NCBI GenBank assembly: GCA_027452045.1
Contig: DAIDHH010000178.1
Coordinates: 1-60,713 of the forward strand
Length of the DNA: 60,713 bases
Source: Gammaproteobacteria bacterium
Lineage (GTDB): Bacteria > Pseudomonadota > Gammaproteobacteria > Steroidobacterales > Steroidobacteraceae
Reading direction: 5' to 3'
Shown: positions 32,471-40,307 of the stretch, piece after piece
Numbering within the stretch: position 1 is the first letter of the stretch
Layout of the letters: every line of letters starts with the position of its first letter
Notes under the pieces: model-generated
Told to the model about the DNA's origin: nothing
The model's input: only the letters and a program-made list of their open reading frames with translations
Database searches by the model: none
Position numbers and translations under genes: made by a program

Positions 32471-33925
32471 CTACCGCAGTTTACCCGAGTCACCGTTCGC
32501 GCGGGTCCTGAAAGGTTCATCGCGATAATACTCAACCTTTCCACATCGGAACGGCGGACAGCCGGGCACGAAAAAAAGCGCCTCATCCTCTGGGGTTCGC
32601 ATGATCTCTTCTACCGACAGCGCGGATCGCGCGCCGAAAAATGTCGCAGTTTCAAGTGTGTTCGGCGCATACGCAACCTGAATTGCACAATTTCCAACGA
32701 TGCTTCCCGCTTCCGTTTCCCAAAAAGTCTTGCTGATCTGTGCTCTAGATTGCGTCACGAAGAGACCCGTCACCGCGCATGCGCTAAATCCCGCAAGTCC
32801 CTCGTTGACCAGCACGGGAAGCCTCCCGAAAACGCCAATATCATCGATGAGCAGCAACAGCCGGCTTTTTGACCCATTCGCCCCGAGCGCTTCCAGACGA
32901 CGACGGATCACCATATCCACCAGCACCTTCGACAGCGCCTGGTGCCGCAGATAGCTGACCGGCGATGCAGTGATATAGAGGGAAACCTTCTCACTTCCGG
33001 AAACCAACGAGTCGATCGAAAAGTCAGACTCGCTGGTATTCGCCACGACAGCAGGGTCCGCGAAGATGGTCAGCGCATGCTTTGCGGTTGCGATGACGCT
33101 GCCGAGGTCTGCATTGCCTGCGGCAGACCAGTGTTCAAGGATTTCCGCCACGGCTTGCCATCCGGCGAGACGGGCTTCATGCTCTTTATCGCTCGGCGCA
33201 AGCCGTCCGCTGCGTACTGCGCGGGAGACCCAATCGTCTGCCACTTCCCGGATGTACGCGAGCATGGTGCGCGCAGTGCAATCCTCGGCCGCTGCCGCAT
33301 CCCGCACCGGCCGAACGCCCCGGAGCGGCCCGCCGTCGGTCAGGATCGCACGCACCGTGGCGAGAGAGCCCCCATCGGGCAGGCCATCCGGCGATTGGGA
33401 GAGACGAACGAATAACGTAATCGCCGTGAGCAGATGGCACGCACAGCGGGTCCAATGACTCTCATGCACGTCCTGGGCGGGGTTCATCAGCATTCCACAG
33501 ATTTGCGCGGCATCCCTCACCAGATTGCGATCAAGCCGGATCTCCGAGAGCGGATTGAAACGCGCGCTGTTCGGCGCGCCGGGCTCAAATCGCAGGACGC
33601 GCTGTCCGAGGCGTCTCTCCCGGAAGTTCCGGGTGACCTCGTAACTCTCGCCCTTCACGTCAAAAACCAGCACGCTCTCGTCCCATGACAGCAGTGTCGG
33701 AATGGTGATACCCGTGGTCTTGCCACTCCGGCAAGGGGCTATCACGAGAACATGGTCCGGCCCCCTATGTCGCAAGATTCGCTTTCCACCTTTTGGGTCC
33801 CGCCACTTTCCGAGCACGATGCCACCTGGCTCGCCCTCGTCGGGAAGCAGACCGGCCGTCTCCAATTCCCTCATAGCCGTCCACCTTTCCTGAGTCCTGT
33901 TCGACTTGCGCCTGAATCCGAACAT
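32471..33925 (-). CDS. Second VirD4/TraG-like ATPase lacking the membrane domain
   Basis: 484 aa. Aligns by eye with the C-terminal two thirds of the TraG at 24092: LRHRGPDHVLVIAPCRSGKT (Walker A APCRSGKT), LLSWDESVLVFDVKGESYEV, SARFNPLSEIRLDRNLVRDA, FSIDSLVSGSEKVSLYITAS, NCAIQVAYAPNTLETATFFG. The N-terminal membrane helices are absent; the protein begins just before the ATPase core. The Walker B region is IDDIGVFGRL, where TraG has MDEFPSLGKL, so the catalytic Glu is replaced by Asp. It is 27 nt after the ankyrin gene in a tight operon. It could be a soluble coupling-protein relative, an inhibitor, or part of a defence module. Not a fragment: start and stop are clean. Confidence 0.8.
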   Translation of the reverse strand: MFGFRRKSNRTQERWTAMRELETAGLLPDEGEPGGIVLGKWRDPKGGKRILRHRGPDHVLVIAPCRSGKTTGITIPTLLSWDESVLVFDVKGESYEVTRNFRERRLGQRVLRFEPGAPNSARFNPLSEIRLDRNLVRDAAQICGMLMNPAQDVHESHWTRCACHLLTAITLFVRLSQSPDGLPDGGSLATVRAILTDGGPLRGVRPVRDAAAAEDCTARTMLAYIREVADDWVSRAVRSGRLAPSDKEHEARLAGWQAVAEILEHWSAAGNADLGSVIATAKHALTIFADPAVVANTSESDFSIDSLVSGSEKVSLYITASPVSYLRHQALSKVLVDMVIRRRLEALGANGSKSRLLLLIDDIGVFGRLPVLVNEGLAGFSACAVTGLFVTQSRAQISKTFWETEAGSIVGNCAIQVAYAPNTLETATFFGARSALSVEEIMRTPEDEALFFVPGCPPFRCGKVEYYRDEPFRTRANGDSGKLR

Positions 33926-33952
33926 TGAGATCCCCTTGCGACTCGATGGTGA

Positions 33953-34606
33953 TTACCGTTCGGCACCCATGTGCCGAGCCGTCGCCGGCAACCGCGGTGC
34001 TGCGGCACGGCCGCCCAGCGCCGCATCGTTCGGCCCGCGCGCCGCCTGGCGCGCCCTCGCCTGAGCGAACAGTTCCCGCCAGCCCTCATATTCGAGATGC
34101 TTCGCGAGCACCTCGGCGGCAGCGGTGACCGGAACACCGTACGCGAGAAGCACTCGCGCGTTGTCGAAGTGCGCGCAGCGCGTTGCGGTATTGAGCGCCG
34201 CCTCACCCTTGCGATCGAGCGGCGCGCCGGCCTCGATGAGATAGGTGAGCGCTCTCGCGCCGGCCTCCGCGCCGACGCTCGCCGCCGCGACGAGCAACTG
34301 CCCGTCGTTCGCCGCAGGATCGGCACCGTGCTCGAGAAGCCACATCACCGCCTTCTCCTTGGCGCGCGAGAGCGCGACGAATAGCGGACCGCCGTTATCG
34401 CCATTGATGTCGGCCCCATTGGCGATCAGCAGCTCCATGATGTCCGTGTTACCGAGAGAAGCGGCGGCCTTCATCGGCCGGCACTGGTTCGCGTTTACGT
34501 CCGCCCCATGGTCGATGTACGCCTGGACTTCGAAAATGTTCTGCGCATTGATCGCGCAGACCAGGTTGCTGTCCACCTCGCGCATGCGCGCAATCTGCTC
34601 GCTCAT
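33953..34606 (-). CDS. Ankyrin-repeat protein
   Basis: 217 aa from ATG 34606, 1 nt after the DUF2958 stop. Ankyrin units: IFEVQAYIDHGADVNANQCR, TDIMELLIANGADINGDNGG, EKAVMWLLEHGADPAANDGQ, ARALTYLIEAGAPLDRKGEA, FDNARVLLAYGVPVTAAAEV; the longer GADVN/GADIN type turn is clear in the first three. No signal or membrane helix. Ankyrin proteins usually bind other proteins. The C-terminal 40 residues are Ala/Arg-rich. Partner is probably a product of the same operon. Confidence 0.85.
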   Translation of the reverse strand: MSEQIARMREVDSNLVCAINAQNIFEVQAYIDHGADVNANQCRPMKAAASLGNTDIMELLIANGADINGDNGGPLFVALSRAKEKAVMWLLEHGADPAANDGQLLVAAASVGAEAGARALTYLIEAGAPLDRKGEAALNTATRCAHFDNARVLLAYGVPVTAAAEVLAKHLEYEGWRELFAQARARQAARGPNDAALGGRAAAPRLPATARHMGAER

Positions 34607-34607
34607 C

Positions 34608-35108
34608 TCAACGCTCCATCCCCTGCGCGGGGCGTTTCGCCTGCCGCTTCGGGTGCGCCCCGCGGCGATCACGCGCATCGATCTCAACTTTCACTTCTCG
34701 CAACGTCCGGGGCTCGAAGTGCAAATCGAGGTCCACGCCACATTCGGTGAGTTCCGCGATACTGATATACCCGAGCTCGGCATTTTCGGTATCGCCATTC
34801 AAGACCGTATAGCCAAACGCCTGCTCGACCCCACCGTCCGAGTCCTTCTCCGTGATGTACCAGTCGCTGCCCCCGTGGAAGTAATGCAGGTGCACCACAG
34901 CCTCGTCACCCTTGCCGTCCTGCTCGTAAGTCTTCGGCATGCTCGCCACACGATTGCCGAACTCGATCAGCTTCTCCTGAAAGAAGCCCTGCTCCTCGCC
35001 CGAGCGGCTGAGATCGACCATCACCTCGCGTTGCTGCCGCGACACGAAAGGGCGCAGCGCCGCCTCGGCATCGCGCACGGCCTTGATTCGCTCATCTTTT
35101 GTGTTCAT
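34608..35108 (-). CDS. DUF2958 domain protein
   Basis: 166 aa from ATG 35108. VVHLHYFHGGSDWYITEKDS, then QAFGYTVLNGDTENAELGYI and SIAELTECGVDLDLHFEP are the DUF2958 signature, a family found on plasmids and phages, often beside ArdC. Function unknown. It lies 1 nt after the 158-aa gene stop and 1 nt before the ankyrin start. The basic C-tail ends Gly-Met-Glu-Arg-stop with sequence nearly identical to that of the gene before it. Confidence 0.85.
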   Translation of the reverse strand: MNTKDERIKAVRDAEAALRPFVSRQQREVMVDLSRSGEEQGFFQEKLIEFGNRVASMPKTYEQDGKGDEAVVHLHYFHGGSDWYITEKDSDGGVEQAFGYTVLNGDTENAELGYISIAELTECGVDLDLHFEPRTLREVKVEIDARDRRGAHPKRQAKRPAQGMER

Positions 35109-35109
35109 T

Positions 35110-35586
35110 TCAACGCTCCATTCCCGCCGCTGCGCGGGTAGACCGCGAAGCACGCTCCCGTTCCGCTTCGATCCTCCGCCGCTCGGTCACGGCCTCCTCG
35201 GCGCTCGCCTGGCCCGCCACCTCGCGGCGAATCTCCGCTTCCTGCTCGGCCTCGGCCGCTTGCCGGCGCCGCTCCTCATCCTGCGCGAGCGCCTGTGACG
35301 CGCGCACCCCGGCGAGGTCGGCATCGAGTTCCGTGTCGTAGGGCCCAAGCGCGACTGCGGCATAAACCCCGGAGGAAAGCGTTTTGAGCACCGGAACCGC
35401 CTGCGCCTCACCCTTCCTGCCGTTGAGGCAGGCGATCGCGCGGGCGACTTTGTTGCACCCAGCGTTCGAGGTCGCCTCGATGCCGAGCTCGACGATGGCA
35501 CAGTGTTGCCCAGGTTCGCACCCGGCGGCGAAGCCAGCGCGGTACTTCACCTCTTCGATCAGGATGTCGTCTTGCGACTTTTTCAT
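35110..35586 (-). CDS. Hypothetical protein with coiled-coil C-terminus
   Basis: 158 aa from ATG 35586, with a strong GAGGAGG site. The N-terminal domain (VKYRAGFAAGCEPGQHCAIV, ACLNGRKGEAQAVPVLKTLS) has four Cys. The C-terminal half is a charged coiled coil (ALAQDEERRRQAAEAEQEAE). Ends Gly-Met-Glu-Arg-stop, 1 nt before the DUF2958 start. A hairpin-element copy sits just upstream. Family unknown. Confidence 0.6.
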   Translation of the reverse strand: MKKSQDDILIEEVKYRAGFAAGCEPGQHCAIVELGIEATSNAGCNKVARAIACLNGRKGEAQAVPVLKTLSSGVYAAVALGPYDTELDADLAGVRASQALAQDEERRRQAAEAEQEAEIRREVAGQASAEEAVTERRRIEAERERASRSTRAAAGMER

Positions 35587-35595
35587 AGCACCTCC

Positions 35596-35625
35596 TCTCC
35601 CATTCCGCCCCGCGGTCTGCACGCC
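35596..35625 (-). repeat. Dispersed 5'-leader hairpin element in the 35586 leader
   Basis: Minus-strand GTGCAGACCGCGGGGCGGAA followed by TGGGAGAGGAGG; here the GGAATGGGA block runs straight into the ribosome site. It lies between the ArdC stop and the next start. Confidence 0.6.
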
Positions 35626-35629
35626 GTTC

Positions 35630-37630
35630 TCACCGCCCGATGTCCGCCTCCGAAGAACGTATCGGACGAGCCGGATGGGTTCCGGTGAGCGTCTCACGGT
35701 CGGTCGAGCGCATTCGCCTCGCCTCGAGTTCCCGCGCGAGGTCCGCCTCGCGGGCCGCCACCGCCCTCAGATGCTCACCCGTCGCGGGATCGCGGAAAGA
35801 GAGATCGCCGTTCGCCGCGCACTCGACCCTCAGCAGTGCGCCGGCCGTCTCATCGATCTTGCCAGCGAAGAACGTCAATCCTTGTGCGGCGCACGCCGCT
35901 TCCAGCACCTGCGCCTGCCGCGGTGTGACGGTGGCGGTGTCCAACGCCTGCGCAAGTTCCTGTTCTCGGCCGAGGACATAGTCCGCAGCCTCACCGGCTT
36001 CCTTGGCGGCGCGAAACACCTCGTTCTTGTCGGACTTCAGCACCTTCGCCCAGTGCTTGAGATATGCCTTGTGCTGATTCTCGAAATCGGCCTCCGCGCC
36101 GCCTGCTGCGGCCGCCGGCGCGATGCCAGTCTCCGCCGCGAGAAAAGCGCTCGCGAGCTCCGCGCGCAGTTCCTCGCGCGCATAACCCTCCGACCCGAAG
36201 GGGTGCGCGCCGGTGATCCCGTCGCGGTTGAGCCGTCCTGCCGCACCGGTCGAATGCCCAATCTCGTGCAAGGCCGTGGCGTAATACGCCTCTTGTGAGA
36301 TGAACCGGTCGCGGGCCGGCAACCGGATGCTGTCGGCATCCGGGAGGTAGCAGGCGGCATCCGCGCCTTCCTTGAAGCACACGCCGTCAGCGCGCATGGA
36401 CGCCATGAGGAACTCCCCACGTGTATGTGCATCGACCTTTTCGCCGTGATCGGCGAGTGGCACCAGTTTCTCTGGATCGAGCCCCTCGCACTGCTCGATG
36501 TTGAAGACCGTGTACACTCGAGTGGAGAATACATCGAGCGCTTGGTGTGCCGCCGCCCACGAAACCGCCTTACCGCCGTGTTCCACGCACAGCGTACTGG
36601 TATGCGTCGCCGACGTCGGGCGCTTCGCGTTCTTCACCCCGACATCGGCCCGTCCGTCGCTCGACTCCCCAAAAACCCGTACCGGCACGCGATCGAGCGT
36701 CACCGTTACATCCTTGCGCTCCCAAAACGGCCTCGGTTTCCACATCTCGATCTGCACGCCGTGCTCGCCTTTCTTCACATGCCCGTCGGCGTGCCGAACT
36801 TGATTGAACGTCAGCCAGCGCGGATCCCCGTATCCCCGCTCGAACTGTGTGAGCATTGTCATGAACCGGTTGATTCCCTGGTAACGATGGCCAGAGACCC
36901 CGTTCATCGGACGCTCGGCGCCGCGCCAGGGCTTGCGCCACGGAATATCGCCGGCCTCGAGCGCCGCCACCATCCGATCGGTGATCTCTTGGCGGAAGTC
37001 GCGCCCGGGCGGGCGTCCATCGACGCTCGAATCCTCGGTGCCCTCTAGGCGATTGCCCTGCGCCGCGCTCGCTGCCTCGACCAGTTCGGCTCCCAGGCCA
37101 GATCGAGTGTCCGCGATAACGATCGCGTTATTGCTCGACGTCGTCCGGTCCCATCCATCGCGCAATTCCGGAACATTCGGATCGAAGATGCGCGCGGTTT
37201 CGGTTGTGATTGCGAGCGCCGTCGCGAGCGAATCTCCGACAGTCGCCTCGGCGATCAAAACAGCGACCAGCGGCCCCCTCCCGGCGCCGTCCTCGACTTG
37301 CCCGGCAGCCTTCGAGACGAGCGCCGGCATGCCGTCGAACCACTCGACACGGTTGCCGTCGACAACTCCCGCACGAAGCTCCGCGTCGCCGTAAACCTCG
37401 CGGATCATGCGTCGAAACTCGACAGACTCGGCAAGCCGGGCCGCCTGGCCGACGGACTCAATGTCATCGGCGCGGCCGGTCAAAATGACCGGCCGCGTTC
37501 CGCCGAACACGGCCGCGTGCTTCACGGACCTCATGATCGCGGATGGGGAATACCTGCCTGGCGTCAGCGTGGAGGCCGCGAGGAGTTTTTGCAGGTCCGG
37601 CAATCCCGCCTTTCCCTTCACGGCGCTCAT
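35630..37630 (-). CDS. ardC: ArdC-like antirestriction protein with an extra N-terminal domain
   Basis: 666 aa. Residues from ~212 carry the ArdC N-terminal ssDNA-binding domain (ITDRMVAALEAGDIPWRKPW, NGVSGHRYQGINRFMTMLTQ, KKGEHGVQIEMWKP). A zincin-type metallopeptidase domain follows with HEIGHSTG as the metal site near residue 453 and EELRAELASAFLAAETGI as the third-ligand helix. ArdC protects entering plasmid DNA. The first ~210 residues (GRYSPSAIMRSVKHAAVFGG, VLIAEATVGDSLATALAITT) are not part of usual ArdC and are unrecognised; the C-terminal ~130 residues are also extra. The start overlaps the 44-aa ORF stop by 4 nt. Confidence 0.85.
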   Translation of the reverse strand: MSAVKGKAGLPDLQKLLAASTLTPGRYSPSAIMRSVKHAAVFGGTRPVILTGRADDIESVGQAARLAESVEFRRMIREVYGDAELRAGVVDGNRVEWFDGMPALVSKAAGQVEDGAGRGPLVAVLIAEATVGDSLATALAITTETARIFDPNVPELRDGWDRTTSSNNAIVIADTRSGLGAELVEAASAAQGNRLEGTEDSSVDGRPPGRDFRQEITDRMVAALEAGDIPWRKPWRGAERPMNGVSGHRYQGINRFMTMLTQFERGYGDPRWLTFNQVRHADGHVKKGEHGVQIEMWKPRPFWERKDVTVTLDRVPVRVFGESSDGRADVGVKNAKRPTSATHTSTLCVEHGGKAVSWAAAHQALDVFSTRVYTVFNIEQCEGLDPEKLVPLADHGEKVDAHTRGEFLMASMRADGVCFKEGADAACYLPDADSIRLPARDRFISQEAYYATALHEIGHSTGAAGRLNRDGITGAHPFGSEGYAREELRAELASAFLAAETGIAPAAAAGGAEADFENQHKAYLKHWAKVLKSDKNEVFRAAKEAGEAADYVLGREQELAQALDTATVTPRQAQVLEAACAAQGLTFFAGKIDETAGALLRVECAANGDLSFRDPATGEHLRAVAAREADLARELEARRMRSTDRETLTGTHPARPIRSSEADIGR

Positions 37631-37761
37631 CGTTCGTACTCCTCTTGCATCTCGATATCCGCGCCGAGCGCGCGCGCATCGGCGAGACTCCCGGCCTCGA
37701 GCAGCATGAACTCCCCGTCCACGCCGTCATCGTCAGTGTCGCTGATCGGTTCTTCGTACAT
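37627..37761 (-). CDS. 44-aa acidic protein in front of ardC
   Basis: MYEEPISDTDDDGVDGEFML to EMQEEYER, strongly acidic (DNA mimic or adaptor possible). GGAGGTTGCGAG precedes the ATG at an ideal distance and the stop overlaps the ardC ATG (ATGA), so it is very likely translated. Too short for family assignment. Confidence 0.65.
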   Translation of the reverse strand: MYEEPISDTDDDGVDGEFMLLEAGSLADARALGADIEMQEEYER

Positions 37762-37780
37762 CTCGCAACCTCCAACAAAT

Positions 37781-38200
37781 TTACCGTTCGAGTCCCGCGG
37801 CGCGCGCGCCCATCTTTCGATGATCTAACGGTATGCGCACGCCGCGCCGATACCGCGCCACGCTGCCGTCCGGATGCTCGATGGCGGGGCCATCCTCGCG
37901 ATGAAGCACCCCGTTGCGATACCAGTTCCGGGTTCCGTCCGCGTATTCGATGGCAGGACCGTCCTCCCGATGGAGCTCACCGGCGCGATACCACATCCGC
38001 GTCCCATTGGTCAGTTCGACGGCAGGGCCACCCGCGCGGTGACATTTCCCGTCCCGGTACCACACCTTGTTGCCATCCGCGTACTCGACCGCCGGCCCGT
38101 CGTTTCGATGCAGCACACCGGCTTGGTACCAGCGCCGATTCCCGCGCTGATCCAGTACAGGCTCACTTTCGGTGTCGTTGCCCATCAATGCGCTCCACAT
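37781..38200 (-). CDS. MORN-like repeat protein 1
   Basis: 139 aa made of about 4.5 repeats of 23 residues, consensus WYRxGxLHREDGPAxEYADG, e.g. WYRAGELHREDGPAIEYADG. This is the MORN-variant pattern found in YwqK-like proteins. A paralogue with seven units is at 41224-41787. Starts ATG 38200 (ATG 38185 possible). First gene of the operon down to 32140. Ends Gly-Leu-Glu-Arg-stop. Such repeats form extended beta-hairpin stacks; role unknown. Confidence 0.8.
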   Translation of the reverse strand: MWSALMGNDTESEPVLDQRGNRRWYQAGVLHRNDGPAVEYADGNKVWYRDGKCHRAGGPAVELTNGTRMWYRAGELHREDGPAIEYADGTRNWYRNGVLHREDGPAIEHPDGSVARYRRGVRIPLDHRKMGARAAGLER

Positions 38201-38205
38201 CTCAG

Positions 38206-38250
38206 TACCCCATTCCCCGCTGCGCGGCGCACAGCCCCTGCGGGTGGCAG
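38206..38250 (-). repeat. Dispersed 5'-leader hairpin element upstream of MORN-like gene 1
   Basis: Minus-strand GCCACCCGCAGGGGCTGTGC, then GCCGCGCAGCGGGGAATGGG. The first half keeps the CCCGCAGGG core and the second the GGAATGGGG block. It ends about 6 nt before the start codon region at 38200. Confidence 0.55.
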
Positions 38251-38327
38251 GCTCTTGTCGCCGGTGTCCCGCCAGCCGGACCGAGGAATGGGAAGAATCC
38301 GATACGCTGACACAGCGAGGTAGTAAC

Positions 38328-38381
38328 ATGGAGACCCTTGGCAATCCTCAGATGGGAACCCTTCTGCCATGGCGAGCGTGA
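38328..38381 (+). CDS. Possible 17-aa leader peptide
   Basis: ATG 38328 with GAGGTAG 6 nt upstream encodes METLGNPQMGTLLPWRA and stops at 38381, overlapping the start of the next gene (38369) by 13 nt in another frame. The ribosome site here is better than that of the main gene, so translational coupling is plausible. Could be chance. Confidence 0.35.
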   Translation: METLGNPQMGTLLPWRA

Positions 38382-38740
38382 AAGAGATCATTGCCGGGAT
38401 TTCCCGAAGTCCCGCGGGCGGGGGCGAGGTTTCGTCCACGGAGGCCGCTACGCTGTCCGTCATCATCGATGACGGCGCGACCGAGCACAGGGAACGATTG
38501 CCGGCGCTACCGGACGTTGCGCAGGCAATGAGCGCCTATGATCGGCTCTGGAAAGCCGCCATAGAACGGGGATACACGCTGCGGGGCGGATCGCTCGAAA
38601 TTGACGGTCGCGTATACAGGGTGTCGCAGAACGGTCGGCTTTGGGACGGCACCCATGCCGTCACCGAGGCGCAAGCGCAGAGCGGCGGCGCACCAAAAGC
38701 GCACTCGGGCAAGAAGCCGATTCACGAACACGGTCGGTAA
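38369..38740 (+). CDS. Hypothetical protein, plus strand
   Basis: 123 aa, ATG 38369. Soluble; a strand-helix core (TLSVIIDDGATEHRERLPAL, AMSAYDRLWKAAIERGYTLR, SLEIDGRVYRVSQNGRLW) suggests a compact domain. Divergent from MORN-like gene 1 and convergent with the primase. GAGGAATGGGAAG, resembling the leader element in plus orientation, lies about 85 nt upstream. Family unknown. Confidence 0.6.
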   Translation: MASVKEIIAGISRSPAGGGEVSSTEAATLSVIIDDGATEHRERLPALPDVAQAMSAYDRLWKAAIERGYTLRGGSLEIDGRVYRVSQNGRLWDGTHAVTEAQAQSGGAPKAHSGKKPIHEHGR

Positions 38741-38778
38741 GGCCCTTCATCGTCTGCAGAATCTGCCCGCCGCCACCG

Positions 38779-39804
38779 TCAGCGCTCCACGCTCATCGGT
38801 TCCCGCTTGATCGCAGCCCTCTCCTGTGCCCGCTCCGGCAACCGGACACGCGACGGCGGGAGCGCGGCAGCGCAGGTTGCTGCGATGGCATTACCCGACC
38901 CATCGCGCAACTGATCACGGGCATCGTAACCGGGCGGGGTGATGCCGCTTGCTCGGACCGGCACCGCAACACGCGCGCGGGCACCCATGGCAAAGGCGGC
39001 CTCGACCGCCATGCGCTGCCCGATGAAATCCTGCTCGGGCCGGGTCGATACCCCGTCCGCGTCCGCATAAAAGATCGCGTTGTCCGTCACATGGCCCGCG
39101 AGCCCCTGGGCGAGCACCGGCAGATTGCCGGCGGAGAGCGCCGCGAGGACGGGAACTCTCATCACTCTGTAGAGTGCCAACGCCGTACCGATCCCCTCGC
39201 AAACGATGATGCGGCTCGCTGCGCGGAGCTCGCGGGCGGCTGTCAGCGGATCGTCTCCGCAAGGGATCAGCGCAAAGGCGCCGTGCGCGTGTGTGCCCGG
39301 GGTAAACTTCTTTGCGCCATCCCCGGTGATCATCTGCATCCCGCGCCACACCGGCTCGTCTTTTTCATCGAGGGCGAGCACCGGAACCATCAACTGCCCG
39401 TGTTCGACGCGAAGCCCCGCAGGCGGCAATAGAGGATCCCGCAGATACGAATGCCCGGGCGCGGCCCGGCCGCGCTGCCATGCCGCTCGCGCCGCCTCGA
39501 GTGCTCGTTGATGCTCCGCCTCGCGTTCCGCGGTGCGCTCGGCTTGCTGCCGCCGAATCTCCTCCCGTTGCGCCGCGGTGATCACCCCCTCGCCGCGAAA
39601 GTAGAGCGGCTGACCCTCGGCCTTGAAGTTCACCACCCAACCGGACCCATCTGACCGCAGCAGGTACGTTGCGTCATTGCGGCCGCGCGCATCGCCCTCT
39701 ACGTCGGCGCGATGAATCTTGCCGTCGGCCACACACCGCCCAGGATCGATCTGCACGCCATGATCCGCCGCCCACGCGATGAATTTCTCAAGATTCGGCA
39801 TCAT
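38779..39804 (-). CDS. Plasmid primase-like protein with Toprim domain
   Basis: 341 aa. LLPPAGLRVEHGQLMVPVLA, then MQMITGDGAKKFTPGTHAHG, and RIIVCEGIGTALALYRVMRV (first Toprim Glu) and NAIFYADADGVST (DxD) are typical of the TraC-like/Toprim primases of plasmids. There is no N-terminal zinc finger. Primases of this kind can start the complementary strand in the recipient. The start overlaps the upstream gene by 4 nt (ATGATG). Ends Ser-Val-Glu-Arg-stop. Confidence 0.82.
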   Translation of the reverse strand: MMPNLEKFIAWAADHGVQIDPGRCVADGKIHRADVEGDARGRNDATYLLRSDGSGWVVNFKAEGQPLYFRGEGVITAAQREEIRRQQAERTAEREAEHQRALEAARAAWQRGRAAPGHSYLRDPLLPPAGLRVEHGQLMVPVLALDEKDEPVWRGMQMITGDGAKKFTPGTHAHGAFALIPCGDDPLTAARELRAASRIIVCEGIGTALALYRVMRVPVLAALSAGNLPVLAQGLAGHVTDNAIFYADADGVSTRPEQDFIGQRMAVEAAFAMGARARVAVPVRASGITPPGYDARDQLRDGSGNAIAATCAAALPPSRVRLPERAQERAAIKREPMSVER

Positions 39805-40298
39805 CGCTCCCCGTCGAGCGCCTGATGCGCTCGACCGCGGACTCGCGCCTGCACGTGCTGCGCGTAGCGGATCGCATCATGGGCGATATCGGCGAGCGCC
39901 TGCGCCGAGGCGCCGTCGCGAGCCTCGCTCGCGATCCTTTGCATGGCCGCGTAGAGGTACTGAGCGGCATCGCCCCGACGCTGTGGATTCCCTGACGGCG
40001 GTGCCGCCGTCGTGTGGGGCGACAGATGCGGCGCGCCTGGATCGCGTGCCAATTCGTACCGTTGGCACTCCTCCTCGGTGAGTTCTCGTTCACAGGCAAT
40101 GACGCCGTACCGATGGCGGCTCACCGGGAGATTCGGCCGCAGGTGCGCGATTTCCCGCGGCACCTCGACATAGTCCCACTTCAGTCCCGGCGGCATCGTT
40201 GCAAAGCCCGCCGGCCGCAGGAGCGGTCTGTAGTAATGCCGCGCGGCGCGGACGCCGCTGCGAACCCCCGAATCCTCGATCTCGATGTGCTCACCCAT
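39801..40298 (-). CDS. Hypothetical protein coupled to the primase
   Basis: 165 aa from ATG 40298 (GGGGG 6-8 nt upstream). Contains HYYRPLLRPAGFATMPPGLK and VSRHRYGVIACERELTEEEC, then a helical C-terminal part (AAQYLYAAMQRIASEARDGA). Overlaps the primase start, 9 nt after the pentapeptide gene. Family unknown; ends Asp-Gly-Glu-Arg-stop. Confidence 0.6.
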   Translation of the reverse strand: MGEHIEIEDSGVRSGVRAARHYYRPLLRPAGFATMPPGLKWDYVEVPREIAHLRPNLPVSRHRYGVIACERELTEEECQRYELARDPGAPHLSPHTTAAPPSGNPQRRGDAAQYLYAAMQRIASEARDGASAQALADIAHDAIRYAQHVQARVRGRAHQALDGER

Positions 40299-40307
40299 CA
40301 CCACCCC

